In this document: piece by piece, positions 27,401 through 37,715 of the stretch
How positions within the stretch are numbered: the first letter of the stretch is position 1
How the letters are laid out: each line of letters begins with the position of its first letter
DNA from: Pycnopodia helianthoides
Lineage: Eukaryota > Echinodermata > Asteroidea > Forcipulatida > Asteriidae
Length of the DNA: 64,000 nt
Direction of reading: 5' to 3'
Assembly (NCBI GenBank): GCA_032158295.1
Contig: CM063251.1
Location: 12,315,016 to 12,379,015, forward strand
Program-made: the position numbers and the translations under genes
The notes under the pieces: generated by a model
What the model was told of the DNA's origin: nothing
Database searches by the model: none
What the model saw: only the letters and a program-made list of their open reading frames with translations

Positions 27401-30400
27401 AAAAGTCGATGCAAAACATCTTGAGACAAACTCCTGGAAGACCAATGGCGTAGAGGAAGATTCAGCGATGGGTGTATATCAAGATGCTACACTAAGCCAA
27501 GTGTGCGAATCTAGCTTGCAACAAATGGTTGACAACCAGAATCTAGTGAACCAGATTCCAAATATACTGTCGACTTGAATGGCTATGAGGCAGAGATCAG
27601 ACCACCTCCTGGTGGCAAGGTGCTGACCAATATATATTTGTATCCCGTAAAGTCGTGCAGTGCATTTGAGGTTAGTAAACATGTATCTTTATTCAATTAT
27701 TTATTCCTTTTAAAGCCTGAATGATAAATAAATAAATAACTATTCTAGTACATCAGAAACCCAACATGACAGTAGGTTGCTCAGTGGTTCCTTCCCTGCC
27801 TTTCACCTCTGTGGCCCTGTTCGAAATCCCGACGGGAGCCTGTAAGTGATTGGGTTTTCAGTCCCTACTGATTGTGTGTGTTTTTCCTAACTTAGGGTTT
27901 TTCTCCACATCTAATTTAAAACTAACATTTCTTCATCATCTTCTCCACACAGGTACTTTCAGGCCTTCGGTCACAGTGCTAGTCGCTTTGGGTCCTTTAG
28001 TTGGTTTCATTACCAGAAGATATAATAATAATAGTAACGACTAGTCACCACATAATTGTTCATATCGGGACTTGAGTCTCGCTGTAAATCAACAGAGATC
28101 TGCTTTATAGAGGGCAATTTAGTTAGTATCCTTGCATTTTTCCAACACACATCTGATAAAAACAACTGATTTCCATTGATGCAGTGATGATGGAGATAGG
28201 TCACAGGGGCTTAATGTATACAGGCACTGATGTTGTCAACAGCAACGAGTCTGTCTCAGTCAGAAACGAGAGGAGCGCATCAGCCTCATCAAGCCTCCAT
28301 CGATCTCAAGAAACAGTGCCTTTGGCTTCATACCAAGGTAGTGTTGTTTTCTATGCTATTTCTAGCCATCCTAATGGAGATAGGTCACAGTGGATTGATT
28401 ATGACAGTCCTATTAGGCAGTCAGGTTGGCGTAGTGGTATCTTCCCTTGCCTTCACCTCTGGGACCCAGGGATGTTTTTGGGTTTTTCAGTCCCTGCCTG
28501 ATTGCGTGGGTTTTCCCTGGAATATTTCTCTGGGGTTTTCCTCCCATACCTAAAACTGAACAATTGTACAGAGAGAAATATTACCTAGAACAAGATTTAA
28601 AGAGGGGCTTCAATGTCAAAATCGTTTTTGTGATGCACTTATTTTTCAATAAATAGAAAAAAATAATACCGCGGGTGGGCTCAATTTTTTTTCAAGAATA
28701 CAAACCCGAATTGGTTAATGGTGTCACAATGACTTTACCTGCTAATTACATATTTTTCTTTGAATATTTAATCTTCCATAAGGATTGTCTTCCGTAAGTG
28801 TCCCCCTTGATGTTCCTACCGAGGCCAGAGGTCAAACCGTGTCCAGGAACCACGCTCAGAGTAAAGTGTGCTCAGACCGGTAAATATAATTACCCCTTCC
28901 CATTCATTGAATGCGGGATGCCTGGCTTCATTCCTGTCGGTGGCGTTGTTGATCATTTTTGCCTTTGAAATAGTAAACTTTGATTTAATGTTAATTCAAC
29001 ACTTTGATGAAGTCATCATGACATCATTCTTCAAGTCTATCTTCATGTTGAGGTTCAACTTATGCAAATTTCAAGGTTCAATTCCATGCTATCTTGAGTT
29101 ATCTAGATAGAAGAAGAAAAAAGTGGGGAAAAGAAAAATTGAACAAAAGTAATAGGTGTTCGGCTGCAGCCCGAACACCTAATAATGAGGATTTATAACA
29201 TGTCTCCACCAAAAAGGTGCTGGAGGTGCCGTACAAGAGAACAAAGAAAATATATAACAATAAAAACTCCAAGCATAGTCGGTCAAGCAATGTATCGCAG
29301 GTAATGTATAACAGAGTCAGTCAAAAAGTATTAGACATGAAGGTCTAACGGCAGATGTCTTGTTGCATTTATAGTTTCCAAAACTTGTTGTGCTGACACA
29401 GCATTGTGTTAGTATTGTACTTGTAACTTTGAACACCAAGTTAAATTCTCAGCCTTGGTTTGGTTTTAAAGATAAGCCTCCACATCAGTCTACCCACAAT
29501 ATTGTCATTCAACGTTTGATATTGTTATCGTAAATCTCCAGAGTTAAAACTCTCGACTGCGGAGAGGCAGTTGCAAAGTGGTTGTCATCTGCTCTCGGAA
29601 AGGATTGCCGCCTGCTACAGCAAAACCCCGACTTTGAGAGAAACTGTCGACTCAAAGGTAAGCGTTGTACTACATGAGACTAAGATTGCATTGTACAAAT
29701 TAAATCTAGCTTATAAAAGCATTGACAAACATCGTTAGAGTTATTTTTGGCATCTGTGACTTTGGTAACTCATCACCTGTAAATGTATCACACATGTTCA
29801 GTTATAATTATTTGATTCCCTTTGTGAATTTGACTGTCTCTTATTCATTTCTGCCTCATTGCCAAATTGTTGAGTTATGTAATACTCATTATGCCATTCT
29901 GCAGAACTCCTTCTTGTCAATGGTTTTTGTTATTTTTATTATCATTAATATTATTTTCATACAACATATTCCTCCCTAAGCTTAATTGTTAATATTTGAT
30001 GGTTTGTTGGTTTTGTTTTTGCCGTAAATTGTGTCGGTGTGTAATTGTCAGTGGGCGTTTCAATACAAGCCTCTATAGACCCCTTGCAATACGCGCAGCG
30101 TACTCACATGTGTCTATGCTGGGTGTCATTTTGGGTGTCAAAATCGTATACAAACATGCACAAAAGTGAGTTGAAACCCAAAATTACGCGCATTGTTCGG
30201 AGGCACGCTCTGTGTTGTGTAAGAAATCAATAGCTACCCCTTGCATAACGCGAAACGCTACAGGTACGCTGAGGTCACGCGCATGTTTTTACGCACAGAG
30301 AACAGCCATCGTCCAATGATCTTCCTCCTTTTTGAGAGTGTGACGTCATATGCAATGGGTCTATTGGCATCTGATAATGCCCCCTTTATTGGTTTGCTCC

Positions 30401-33004
30401 TAATCCATTTCTTTATTTTGTTTTTGAATTTTTTTCTCAATCCTGTCTTGAATGTCTTTGATTTAACTGATTGTTCCAAATTTGTTTATTGTGTCTTTCT
30501 TTTTTCACCATTGTGGAAATGAATGTCGATTTGAATTTAATTGAGTTGAAATGAACAGTGTTAACAACAGGTACTGAAACTTGCACCCCAGAGTGAACAA
30601 AACTACTAAAATATTATGATTTTCATTTTATATTCAAATGCCTATGACATAACAATGCTTATGATGAAATTTGAACGAGGTTGTCAACTATGAATTTTCG
30701 TCTTTTGAATAAATTCTGCCATTACTAAGTAATACTGGAAATAATAATTATCAGTGCTAGTTGAAAAAACATTTGTTTGAAACATCACCTTCTGCCAACT
30801 TATACAATTTTTTTTTTTACATTGCTGCAATAGCCTTTCTCGGGTCAAGTTGTATTTCAACTGACCAGTTTACACCTATTATTATTATAAATTTCTGGTA
30901 ATGAAACAAGGATGCCTCATAAGTGAACTTAATCACTGTAGCTTGTAAGCCTGAGGAAACCTGTCAACAAGGGTGTTTGATGTATAAACCAGAAACACCA
31001 GGGTAACCCATACTCGTCCAGGTTATTCTGGGTTGCAGTTTATTTTATTTTATTTATTTATTTCTTCTTTACCCTGGGGAGACCTCTCAGTGAAACACTG
31101 TTATTTGAGTGCCCAGCAGCTTCAAACAAACATAAAAATTAATATAAAATGACTAAGAACAATTTAAAAAGATAAAAAAGCAAAATTAAGTTGTTGACAA
31201 TGATGATGTGAATAATATTGTTGCCTGTAATATTGTAGGTATTGCACAGAATGATGGTGCGAGTCATCACAGTCTGTCTCTAGTCAATACGTCCCCGTTT
31301 ACGCTGCTCTGCAGACCCAGTGCCGAGGCTCTCCTCAGTGCCATCAGAGAGCGATACTGCGCCACCAGTGCCCAGTCGTCAATCACCGACTCCCTCCAGC
31401 ACCCCGACTCATCAGAACCAATCAGGGCAAACTATCCGCTGAGGAAAGATGAAGGGGGCTGGTCTAACGTTCGCATAGAAGAGCTGATTGGCCGGTTCCG
31501 CGGCAACCTGGTGATCGACGGCTGGGAGGCTTTCGATGAGGACGAATGGGAGAAGATACAAATTGGTGACCACACATTCCCAGTAAGTCATCAGAAGTTG
31601 AGATTTACCTTTTTTCGGTTTATATGTTTAAATTTCCTACCTCATGTTAGCTATTGGGCGCCTCATGGAAGCTGTTTTGTAATGATGTAACATCCTGTGT
31701 TTGATATGATGATAGGTAGCCGGGATGTGTATCCGCTGTCAGATGGTGTGTGTCGATCCGAATACTGCTACCAGAGGCAAAGAGCCTCTACTTACCCTCT
31801 CTTCACTCAGAGGGAAGAAGGTAAACAACAATAATAACAAAAACAACAATGATGGGGGGTGGCGGTGGTTGGAACAGCATCAGCAGCAACTGACTAACAT
31901 AACAAAACAATCTTGGCACATATTGAAAAAGGAGGTTTCAGGATTGTTGACAAAAATACTAAAGCTTGCCTGACATGAATTTGATTGAAGTACCATTCTA
32001 CTTGAGATACATTTTCCTTTTAAATCTTTCTCTTTCTCGAAAATTTGTGTAACATGTATAATCCATAGTATCAACTTTCGATAATTGTATACTGGTTGAA
32101 AAAAATGTTAGAAATGATGTGTTTTTGAATGTTTTGTGGATTCATTTTTACTCTCAAAAATTAAATAAAAAGAGTTTGTTCATAAGCGTAAGCTTGAAGC
32201 CTGAAGCCTGGTGCATACTTTGAGCAAAATAGAATGCTTCACGCAAAAGCGAATGCGAAGTGAATTATGTAGGGCAAACAATACCTAACGCGCTGTTTTA
32301 TAATTGTGACGCAAGGAAATTTGCTTCACTTTTGCAATTAGTGTGAAGTGTGATTCAGGCTTAACTGTCAAGTAATCAACTGTTTTATTGTATAAAATAT
32401 TTTTAAAATGCAGGGGAGAATTCTTCATTATCCCATTATTTTGTTAGTTGGTATTAGTTGGTCGGGACACTTGTGTCCTTAAGCAAGACACTTAACCATT
32501 ATTCTGCGTCCTTGGGGGATGGGACGTAAAGCCGTTGGTCCGTGTGTTGTGTAATGCACGTAAAAGAACCCAGTGCACTTATCGAAAAGAGAAGGGCTTT
32601 GCCCCGGTGTTCCTGGTTTGATTGGCTGCATATTTCGCCACAGCACCTTGTAAACCATTACATGGTGCTATGTATGTAAAGGAATAGGTCTAATACTTTA
32701 AAACGTAGCTCCACAAAACCTTGCAGGAAAATACTGAATGTTAGAGGCTGGCCTGCAGTAGGCACTATAAAAATGCGTTATATTATTATTATTAATTATT
32801 ATTATTATTTTAAATATATCGGCTTCATGTGCTTTCGACTGTTTATGATTGAATTTCCAGATTCCGTTTGGCATCCTGTTACTGCATGATGAAACAGGGT
32901 CTACGAGTTCAATGCTCCGGTTCGGTGACAGAGTATCAATTCTACAGCCTCATCACCTTGCTGAGTACCACTTTGTAAATTTTTATTATTATTGTTATTA
33001 TTAG
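21401..33004 (+). CDS. MOCOS: Molybdenum cofactor sulfurase (13 exons, frame breaks in exons 7 and 8)
   Basis: Transfers sulfur from L-cysteine to the molybdenum cofactor of xanthine dehydrogenase and aldehyde oxidase. Exons: 21401-21461, 21574-21730, 23183-24025, 24281-24357, 25268-25467, 26295-26411, 27201-27670, 28185-28337, 28783-28879, 29542-29657, 31239-31582, 31716-31820, 32861-33004. Exons 1-7 encode the NifS-like PLP domain: YLDHAGAT near residue 25, the PLP lysine in SFYKIFGFPTG (about K304), and the sulfur-carrying Cys region CFCNTGAC. Exons 7-13 encode the MOSC domain (YLYPVKSCSAFE, CIRCQMVCVD). Exon 7 changes frame between 27533 and 27575, and exon 8 needs several one-base corrections, so no uninterrupted protein can be read here. 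All other exons keep phase. Exon 3 has Ser/Gln-rich insertions relative to the human protein. Confidence 0.9.
21675..22060 (+). repeat. 79-bp tandem repeat of MOCOS exon 2 end plus splice donor
   Basis: Units start at 21675, 21754, 21833, 21912 and 21991. The first unit is the real end of exon 2 (coding SPCASSRLSTDTIEQVRYR) plus the first bases of intron 2. Each unit therefore repeats about 56 bp of exon and the donor GGTGAGTAC; intron-start positions are 21731, 21810, 21889, 21968 and 22046. Units 1-4 are nearly identical, which implies recent expansion; unit 5 has lost one base and changes after the donor. In the exon frame a TGA spans every donor, so only the first donor gives an open message. 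Confidence 0.9.
22380..23040 (+). repeat. Diverged downstream relatives of the exon-2 repeat, with a 180-bp duplication
   Basis: A worn unit at about 22385-22445 (GTAGACTCGGTAGGC, TTGAGCAGGTGCGCTA) is cut by a MITE at 22446-22665. After it, a block of 179-180 bp runs in tandem (GGTGAGTAC at 22667, 22846 and 23026, with an inner one near 22758 and 22938). It contains GTAGATCTCTCACCAGTGAG and GACGAAACCATTGAG, recognisably related to the 79-bp unit. Confidence 0.75.
22446..22665. mobile_element. MITE family 7, copy inside the MOCOS intron-2 array
   Basis: Ends are TTAACCCTCC and GAGGGTTAA. The interior is nearly the same, base for base, as 43197-43425 (both contain GCCAAGGTTGTGTACGGTG and GAATGGTATTGAATGGTCAG). 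It interrupts a degenerate repeat unit of the exon-2 family. Confidence 0.85.
24966..25099. mobile_element. Short inverted-repeat element
   Basis: GGGTCCGATTTCATGG at the left and CCATGAAATTGGACCCA at the right are imperfect complements. The interior contains GCGCTGTTAGCGTGGAATTCCGC. It lies in MOCOS intron 4. Confidence 0.6.
25622..25803. mobile_element. MITE family 8, copy 1
   Basis: Left end ATAGACCTTATACACATGACGTCA, right end TGACGTCACTGCATTGAAGGTC. A second copy is at 56657-56826 in ORC2 intron 11, and an internal fragment (AGAGGTCAAACGAAGGTTGCTC) is at 60500-60590. It lies in MOCOS intron 5. Confidence 0.7.
25905..26235 (+). repeat. SINE-E, copy 1
   Basis: Contains GCCATATGTGAGTAGAGTTG, GGTTTTTCTCTGAGCCCTG and the tail AGTAAGGATGATTAGCCTCCC. 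The same body, with a clearer tRNA-like head (GCGCTCGCCTCTCACC, GGTTCGATTCCTGGC), is at 56945-57238. Confidence 0.7.
26460..26650. mobile_element. MITE family 5 copy
   Basis: Starts GGGCCCAATTTCCTAAAGCC and ends GCTTTACGAAATTGGAC. It shares the AAGCACAACAAATTGCTAAG word style with the other family members and is followed immediately by another inverted-repeat element. Confidence 0.6.
26652..26763. mobile_element. 112-bp foldback element
   Basis: GGGGTGCGTTTTCACGGC at the left matches the complement of GCTGCGAAAACGCACCCC at the right, and the arms continue inward (CCAATAACTGTTTC opposite GAAACAGTTATTGG). The loop is about 30 bp. It sits head to tail with the family 5 copy in MOCOS intron 6. 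Confidence 0.8.
26922..27030. repeat. MITE family 4 fragment
   Basis: CTCGATTTCACAAAGAGCTAAG with GCTAAGCAACGTGTGATGTC matches the left half of the 10127-10273 element. The right end is not found. Confidence 0.5.
27772..28045 (+). repeat. SINE-D copy
   Basis: Contains GGTTGCTCAGTGGTTCC, GTTCGAAATCCCG, GGGTTTTCAGTCCCTAC and a tail TTGGTTTCATTACCAGAAG ending in AATAATAATA. Its body matches the 8745-9010 and 55568-55850 copies. It lies in MOCOS intron 7. Confidence 0.65.
28412..28565 (+). repeat. SINE-D copy, 3' truncated
   Basis: GTCAGGTTGGCGTAGTGGTA through GGGTTTTCCTCCCATACC matches the other SINE-D copies, then stops after AAAACTGAA. It lies in MOCOS intron 8, just after the partial copy of exon 8. 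Confidence 0.65.
30072..30368. mobile_element. Inverted-repeat element, ~295 bp
   Basis: CTATAGACCCCTTGCAATACGCG at the left is complemented by CATATGCAATGGGTCTAT at the right. A second CTACCCCTTGCATAACGCG lies inside at about 30234, suggesting nesting. It lies in MOCOS intron 10. Confidence 0.6.
32450..32800 (+). repeat. SINE-B, head-less copy
   Basis: Starts at CACTTGTGTCCTTAAGCAAG and runs through GTAATGCACGTAAAAGAACC, TTTCGCCACAGCACCTTGTAA and a TTATTATTATT tail. It lies in MOCOS intron 12 just before the last exon. Confidence 0.7.
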
Positions 33005-33421
33005 TATTGTTTAAAAAAAAAAACATTCAAAGGTCACAGCCCAAGGGCGGAATTACACCTGAATTCACAAAGAAGTAAAAACATGCTAAAATTAATTATA
33101 CAAAGGATAAAAGATGCACACAAAAAGACACAATTTAGAAAAAATTATTGAGCGTTTTAGTTAAAAAGGGGATGGGGGGGGGCTGTTTTTTATATCTTTT
33201 GGGTTCGGCAAAGAGGATGGCAAGTTGGTCGAGTTGCGGAGATTGTTGGACCTACAGGGAGGAGAGCCATTTCTGTACTCAAATCTAAATTTTGTGACCA
33301 AATTTATGGGAGAGCTGACCACGTCTTACCTCAAGTGTTTCGTAATGTGAAAATGGCGTCCAATGGTAATAAATTAGTGTACATATAATAATGGACCAGA
33401 TCTGTCATAAATGACACTCCT

Positions 33422-33584
33422 GGGGTCGATTTCACAAAACTCTTCCTAACTTAGGACTAGTCTTAGGCAATGCTAAGAGATATGATTAGTCCTAAGTTAG
33501 GACCAGTACTTAGGACTAGTCCTATCTCTTAGCATTGCCTAGGACTAGTCCTAAGTTAGGAAGAGCTTTGTGAAATCGACCCCT
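33422..33584. mobile_element. Near-perfect palindromic element (163 bp)
   Basis: The outer arms GGGGTCGATTTCACAAA and TTTGTGAAATCGACCCC are complementary, and the arms continue almost to the centre through CTTCCTAACTTAGGACTAGT and its complement. The single strand could fold into one long hairpin. It lies about 420 bp past the MOCOS stop codon. Confidence 0.85.
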
Positions 33585-33937
33585 GGTGCCAAGTGATCAA
33601 ATCTGGTGGAGCTTGTCAAGAATGATTTTGTGAGACGAAGCAACCATAATACAACACCTTAATGGGATACAAGGTGAGGTGGCACATTGTTGCTGCCAGA
33701 CTGCCAGAAACAGTGAAGAATGTGAGAGAAGATGATGTATTCATCAGTTATTTGAAACTACAATTTTAGTTTACTGTAAAATTAATGATACAGATTATGA
33801 TGAAAAAATATAATTGTTACAAAATAATTTCAGAGTTTTATAAAGCTGCTATTTTTTACCAGATTTCAATATATTTCAGTATATGAAGAGTTGACAGGAG
33901 CACAAACAAGCCTTTTGCAAATTATATTTGAATAATG

Positions 33938-34310
33938 TGGTTACAATGACTTGCTTAGTTACATGTTACCGCAAAATTTGAATTCCTAGACTGTAGAGAC
34001 AGTTGCTATGTCTCATGATTCGGGCAAGCTTTTGCACAGTTACAAAAGAGATGGCGAACACCCATACTAATTTGAATGAATGTGTTATGCCCAATGGTAC
34101 CAGGCTTTGCCTACCTGGAGCTTGTCATGAAAGCCATGCCACAATCTGATGAATCTGTAGCACAACTGTCCCGCTTGTCTGCGGAAGGTTGCAATCAAAA
34201 GCTTGCCGAACCGTGTGACGTAGCAATGTCATTATAGTCTCAGGAACTCAATATTTAATCGTAACTTCTGACTATGCAAGTCATTGTACAGACATCTTTT
34301 ATTCAGATCT
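33938..34310. mobile_element. Foldback element family 3, copy 2
   Basis: Shares CAATGACTTGCTTAGT, GGGCAAGCTTTTGCA and CCCAATGGTACCAGGC in the same order as 13346-13680. The right arm ends GCAAGTCATTGTACAGAC. This copy has an extra interior segment (about 34105-34195), so the two differ in the loop. Confidence 0.7.
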
Positions 34311-34599
34311 AACTCGACAATGGCTATTGTGCTTCTTCAATTGCCCCATCAGATACTATGTATTCACTTTTCAAAATTGAACACATGAAAAACTGATTTT
34401 TATTTTTAAACCATTAGATATAAAATATGTATATATGCAGATAATTTTACAGAATATTTTTAATGTTATATAGACTAGTAAAATATTTTTCAAGCTTAAG
34501 TGATGTTAGTGTACACGATTGAGAGCAATAGTATGCAGATGTGAAAATGATGTCAATGATCTTGGAGTAGCTTAGAGCAGTAGTGTCTTCAGTTGTTAA

Positions 34600-37500
34600 T
34601 TTTAATATTGGGGCTAACAAAGAAAAATTGACTAGAATGGGATTTGAAGCTGTGACCTCCGATTAACATGCCAGTGCTCTACCAACTGAGCTATCTACCT
34701 CTAGTCAGGAGTGGATCGAGAAATTTTTTAAGCGGGCGGCACACATAATTTTTTTCAAATGTTGACCAACCCATCTAGTCTGAGCTGAGACCCACATGTG
34801 TGTAACTTTGTCATAAATTATTGTTTTTAACTAATGAATTTTCTATTCCTATGTGCAAATGGAAGCTAAATTTTTGTATATTTATGATGCGGACAATAAA
34901 ATTTAATTCTTATTCTAATGTTCCATTGGTTTATGTTTGTTGTCCTACATGACCAAGTATGATCCTTGCACAATGATGCATAAGTTAACTGCAGTAACAC
35001 CGATTCTGAAGATAGATAGTCCTTTAATGACAGGAGAGGGTGTTGGTTCGAGGCGGTACCTGCCTATGTTATCGTGTGACAAACCCTTGCCGTGTATGTA
35101 GGAACAACTTTCAAGCCAGGATGAAATATAGGAGGGGGGGGAATTCTATGAAATAAACCAGTGAGTGAAGCGCAAAGCCTTGTGGCGTCGGGTCCGAGGC
35201 TTGCTTTTGGGCCTTGGAAATTGTTTTAACATTAGGTGCTCTCTGTTGCAAATCTAGGACACTTCAGAAGGCGTTTAACACATTATTTGTGCTCAGTTGA
35301 AAATTTGCCTTTAACAACTATTGTTTTATTTTTGTTTAGGAAGGAATCGGTCTCCTAATATAAGGGGGACCATATGCTTGTCGTTTATGAAGAAATGGCA
35401 TTCTAGCCTGGAGTAGTTGCATGTATCTATACTTTTTCCTGGTGAGAATAAGGGGGAGTGCATGCCCGGTGGCCCCTTCCTTAAATCCACTTTTTTTTAT
35501 TAAAACAAATACCTAAACAGAATTCTATAATTTCTGGTTAAATAAGGGAGAGTGCACGCCCGGTGGCCCCTTCCTTAAATCCACCTTTGTTCATTAAAAC
35601 ATTATAAAATATTGTAAAATGTTCTTTCCGTCCCTCTCGCTTCTTTCTCTCCCCTCTTTCTCTCTGTTTTTTCCTTTACCAGGGTCCCCACGGCCCCTCC
35701 CTTGATCTGCGCCTGCTAATGTTGGTAGTCTCCCTATTTTGGTCAATAAGTTAGTTCGGGGGTGCCAGTCAGAAGCCATTCAAGGACAGGGATCGCCTTA
35801 AGGGGATGCAACTTTTTAATTTCAAATATCAAGTAATAAAAACCACAAGGGAAACTGACTGGGTAAACTTGAATTCCAATTTGTGGTGAACAAAGAAAAT
35901 TGAAAGAACAGAGTTTGAACCTGCGACCTTAAAACTTTTCTCACCAAATAATAATGTTGGATTAAGAGGTTTGTTTCAAGTTCGCTAGAGTCTGCTCCAT
36001 CGAGACAGAACTTTTCCTATGATGGCATGCAAAATTATTTGTCACCGATAATCTTTGAAATAATTCATGCAATATAATTCATCAAGTATTTTTTCAATAA
36101 AAGGAGATGTACAATGTAATGTTGCTTTCTCTTGGTTTATTTTACATTACCATGTACATTTATCTACAAACATCACAGCAATGCACAGTAAACACCATTC
36201 CATTTAATGGGTGTGCATAACATTGGTAAGAGTGAAAATATGAATATTCACAGATTTACACATTACTAAACTTACATGGTATAAAGATGGTCATGGTATA
36301 AAACTTCCCTGGAAATATTTTAGCTTGAAATGCTAAAGTTTTTGAGCGATGAGTACAACAATTGGTTTTGATCTCGCAAGTCCAAACTCAGTGTTTGAAA
36401 ACAATGAAAATACAAGGTTTTTTTCCACAATTTGTTTGTGACTCCAATGACCCATTGATGACCTACTGAGCCTAAACTTTCACATGTGTGTTATTTTATG
36501 TATATGTTGGGTCAAATGAAGTGTGCATACTGGCCTTTGACTTTACCCATGTTGCACAAGAACCCACTGTCATTACCAACCCCCCCCCCCCCGATAAGTG
36601 TACTTTAATAGTCGAGGCTGATGGTATACAGGGAAGTACATGTACACAATGAACCTCAAAATTGGAAATTCACATCCTAACTTGTTTTCCCTCTGGCTTA
36701 TGAGCAGTGTGGAGGTGAAAAAATTAAAATATGGAGGTAAAAAAAAAAAAAATTCGAGTAAATTTTAATACAAAATATTTGTTATTTTTGAACAAAAACA
36801 GAAAAATATTTACTTTAAATCTTGTTGAATGATTTATACTCCCCAATTTATTCAAAATCAATGCAGTTATTACCTCCATGGTCAACTTTCCAAGTACTGA
36901 CATTGGGGAAAAAAAGGGAGGCAGCAACTAAAACTAGTTGGCTAGGTTACCTTACAGCCACTAGAACTAGTCGGCTAGGTTACCTTACATTTGAATGCCT
37001 GGTTTGTTTGTTTGGTTGGTTTTTTTTGGGGGGGGGCCTCGAGAAACACTACTAAACATACAAGATGCCATGTGTGAAAGTTTATCCCTCGCCTGTATTG
37101 ACAAAATCAAACATTTCTTGATATATTTCATAAACTTAAGTCACACTTTTAATCAATAATTTTAAGCGTATATGCAAACAATTCCTTAGTATTAACTAAT
37201 CCCTGGTGCCTCTTTGCCAAATCCATCAAAGTCTTTCAGTATGTAGTTATTCTATTCAAAGAGACGTTTTGGACCAAGCACTGGAATGTAGAGAATGATT
37301 TTTTCAACATTAAGCTGAACTTGAACCAAGCAAGCTCAGAGTTCCTACAGTTAAACCATCTCCTCTAGAATGCAAAGGTGATTGATTTGGTCAGGACTAA
37401 ACATACATTTTGCCTCAGCGATGGGAAAAACTCTATTGAGTGCCTAGGGTTAGTTGTGACCATTGGCTTATAAACAGTGATGTAGAAGTACTGTATCGAC

Positions 37501-37715
37501 AGGTATCTAACCAAACTGATGCTCAGTTTGTCCAATGTTGTGGAGGGTGTTGTACATTCCCTATAGAAAGATCAGTCCACATAAATATCAATAAAAAAAC
37601 AAGAGATTACATCTATCTGTGTAAAGTAACAAGTTCGTGCTAAATAAGAAAGTTGGTATGCAGCATTGACTTGGTCAATTTCTCCTTCATTTCCATGCTC
37701 CCTTCGACCTCCAGT
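34600..37715. other. Intergenic stretch between the 3' ends of MOCOS and ZNF830
   Basis: No exon was found. It holds a minus-strand SINE-A head at 34625-34710 and a SINE-A body with tail at 35700-35945. A direct repeat of about 42 bp (GTGCATGCCCGGTGGCCCC and GTGCACGCCCGGTGGCCCC) lies about 100 bp apart at 35457 and 35552. A C tract is at 36581-36592, and a two-unit 33-bp tandem repeat (GGCTAGGTTACCTTACA) is at 36928-36990. Confidence 0.5.

Noticed and set aside
30241..30522. 93-codon plus-strand frame with hydrophobic stretch
   Set aside because: Begins inside an inverted-repeat element within a MOCOS intron; hydrophobicity comes from T-rich sequence.
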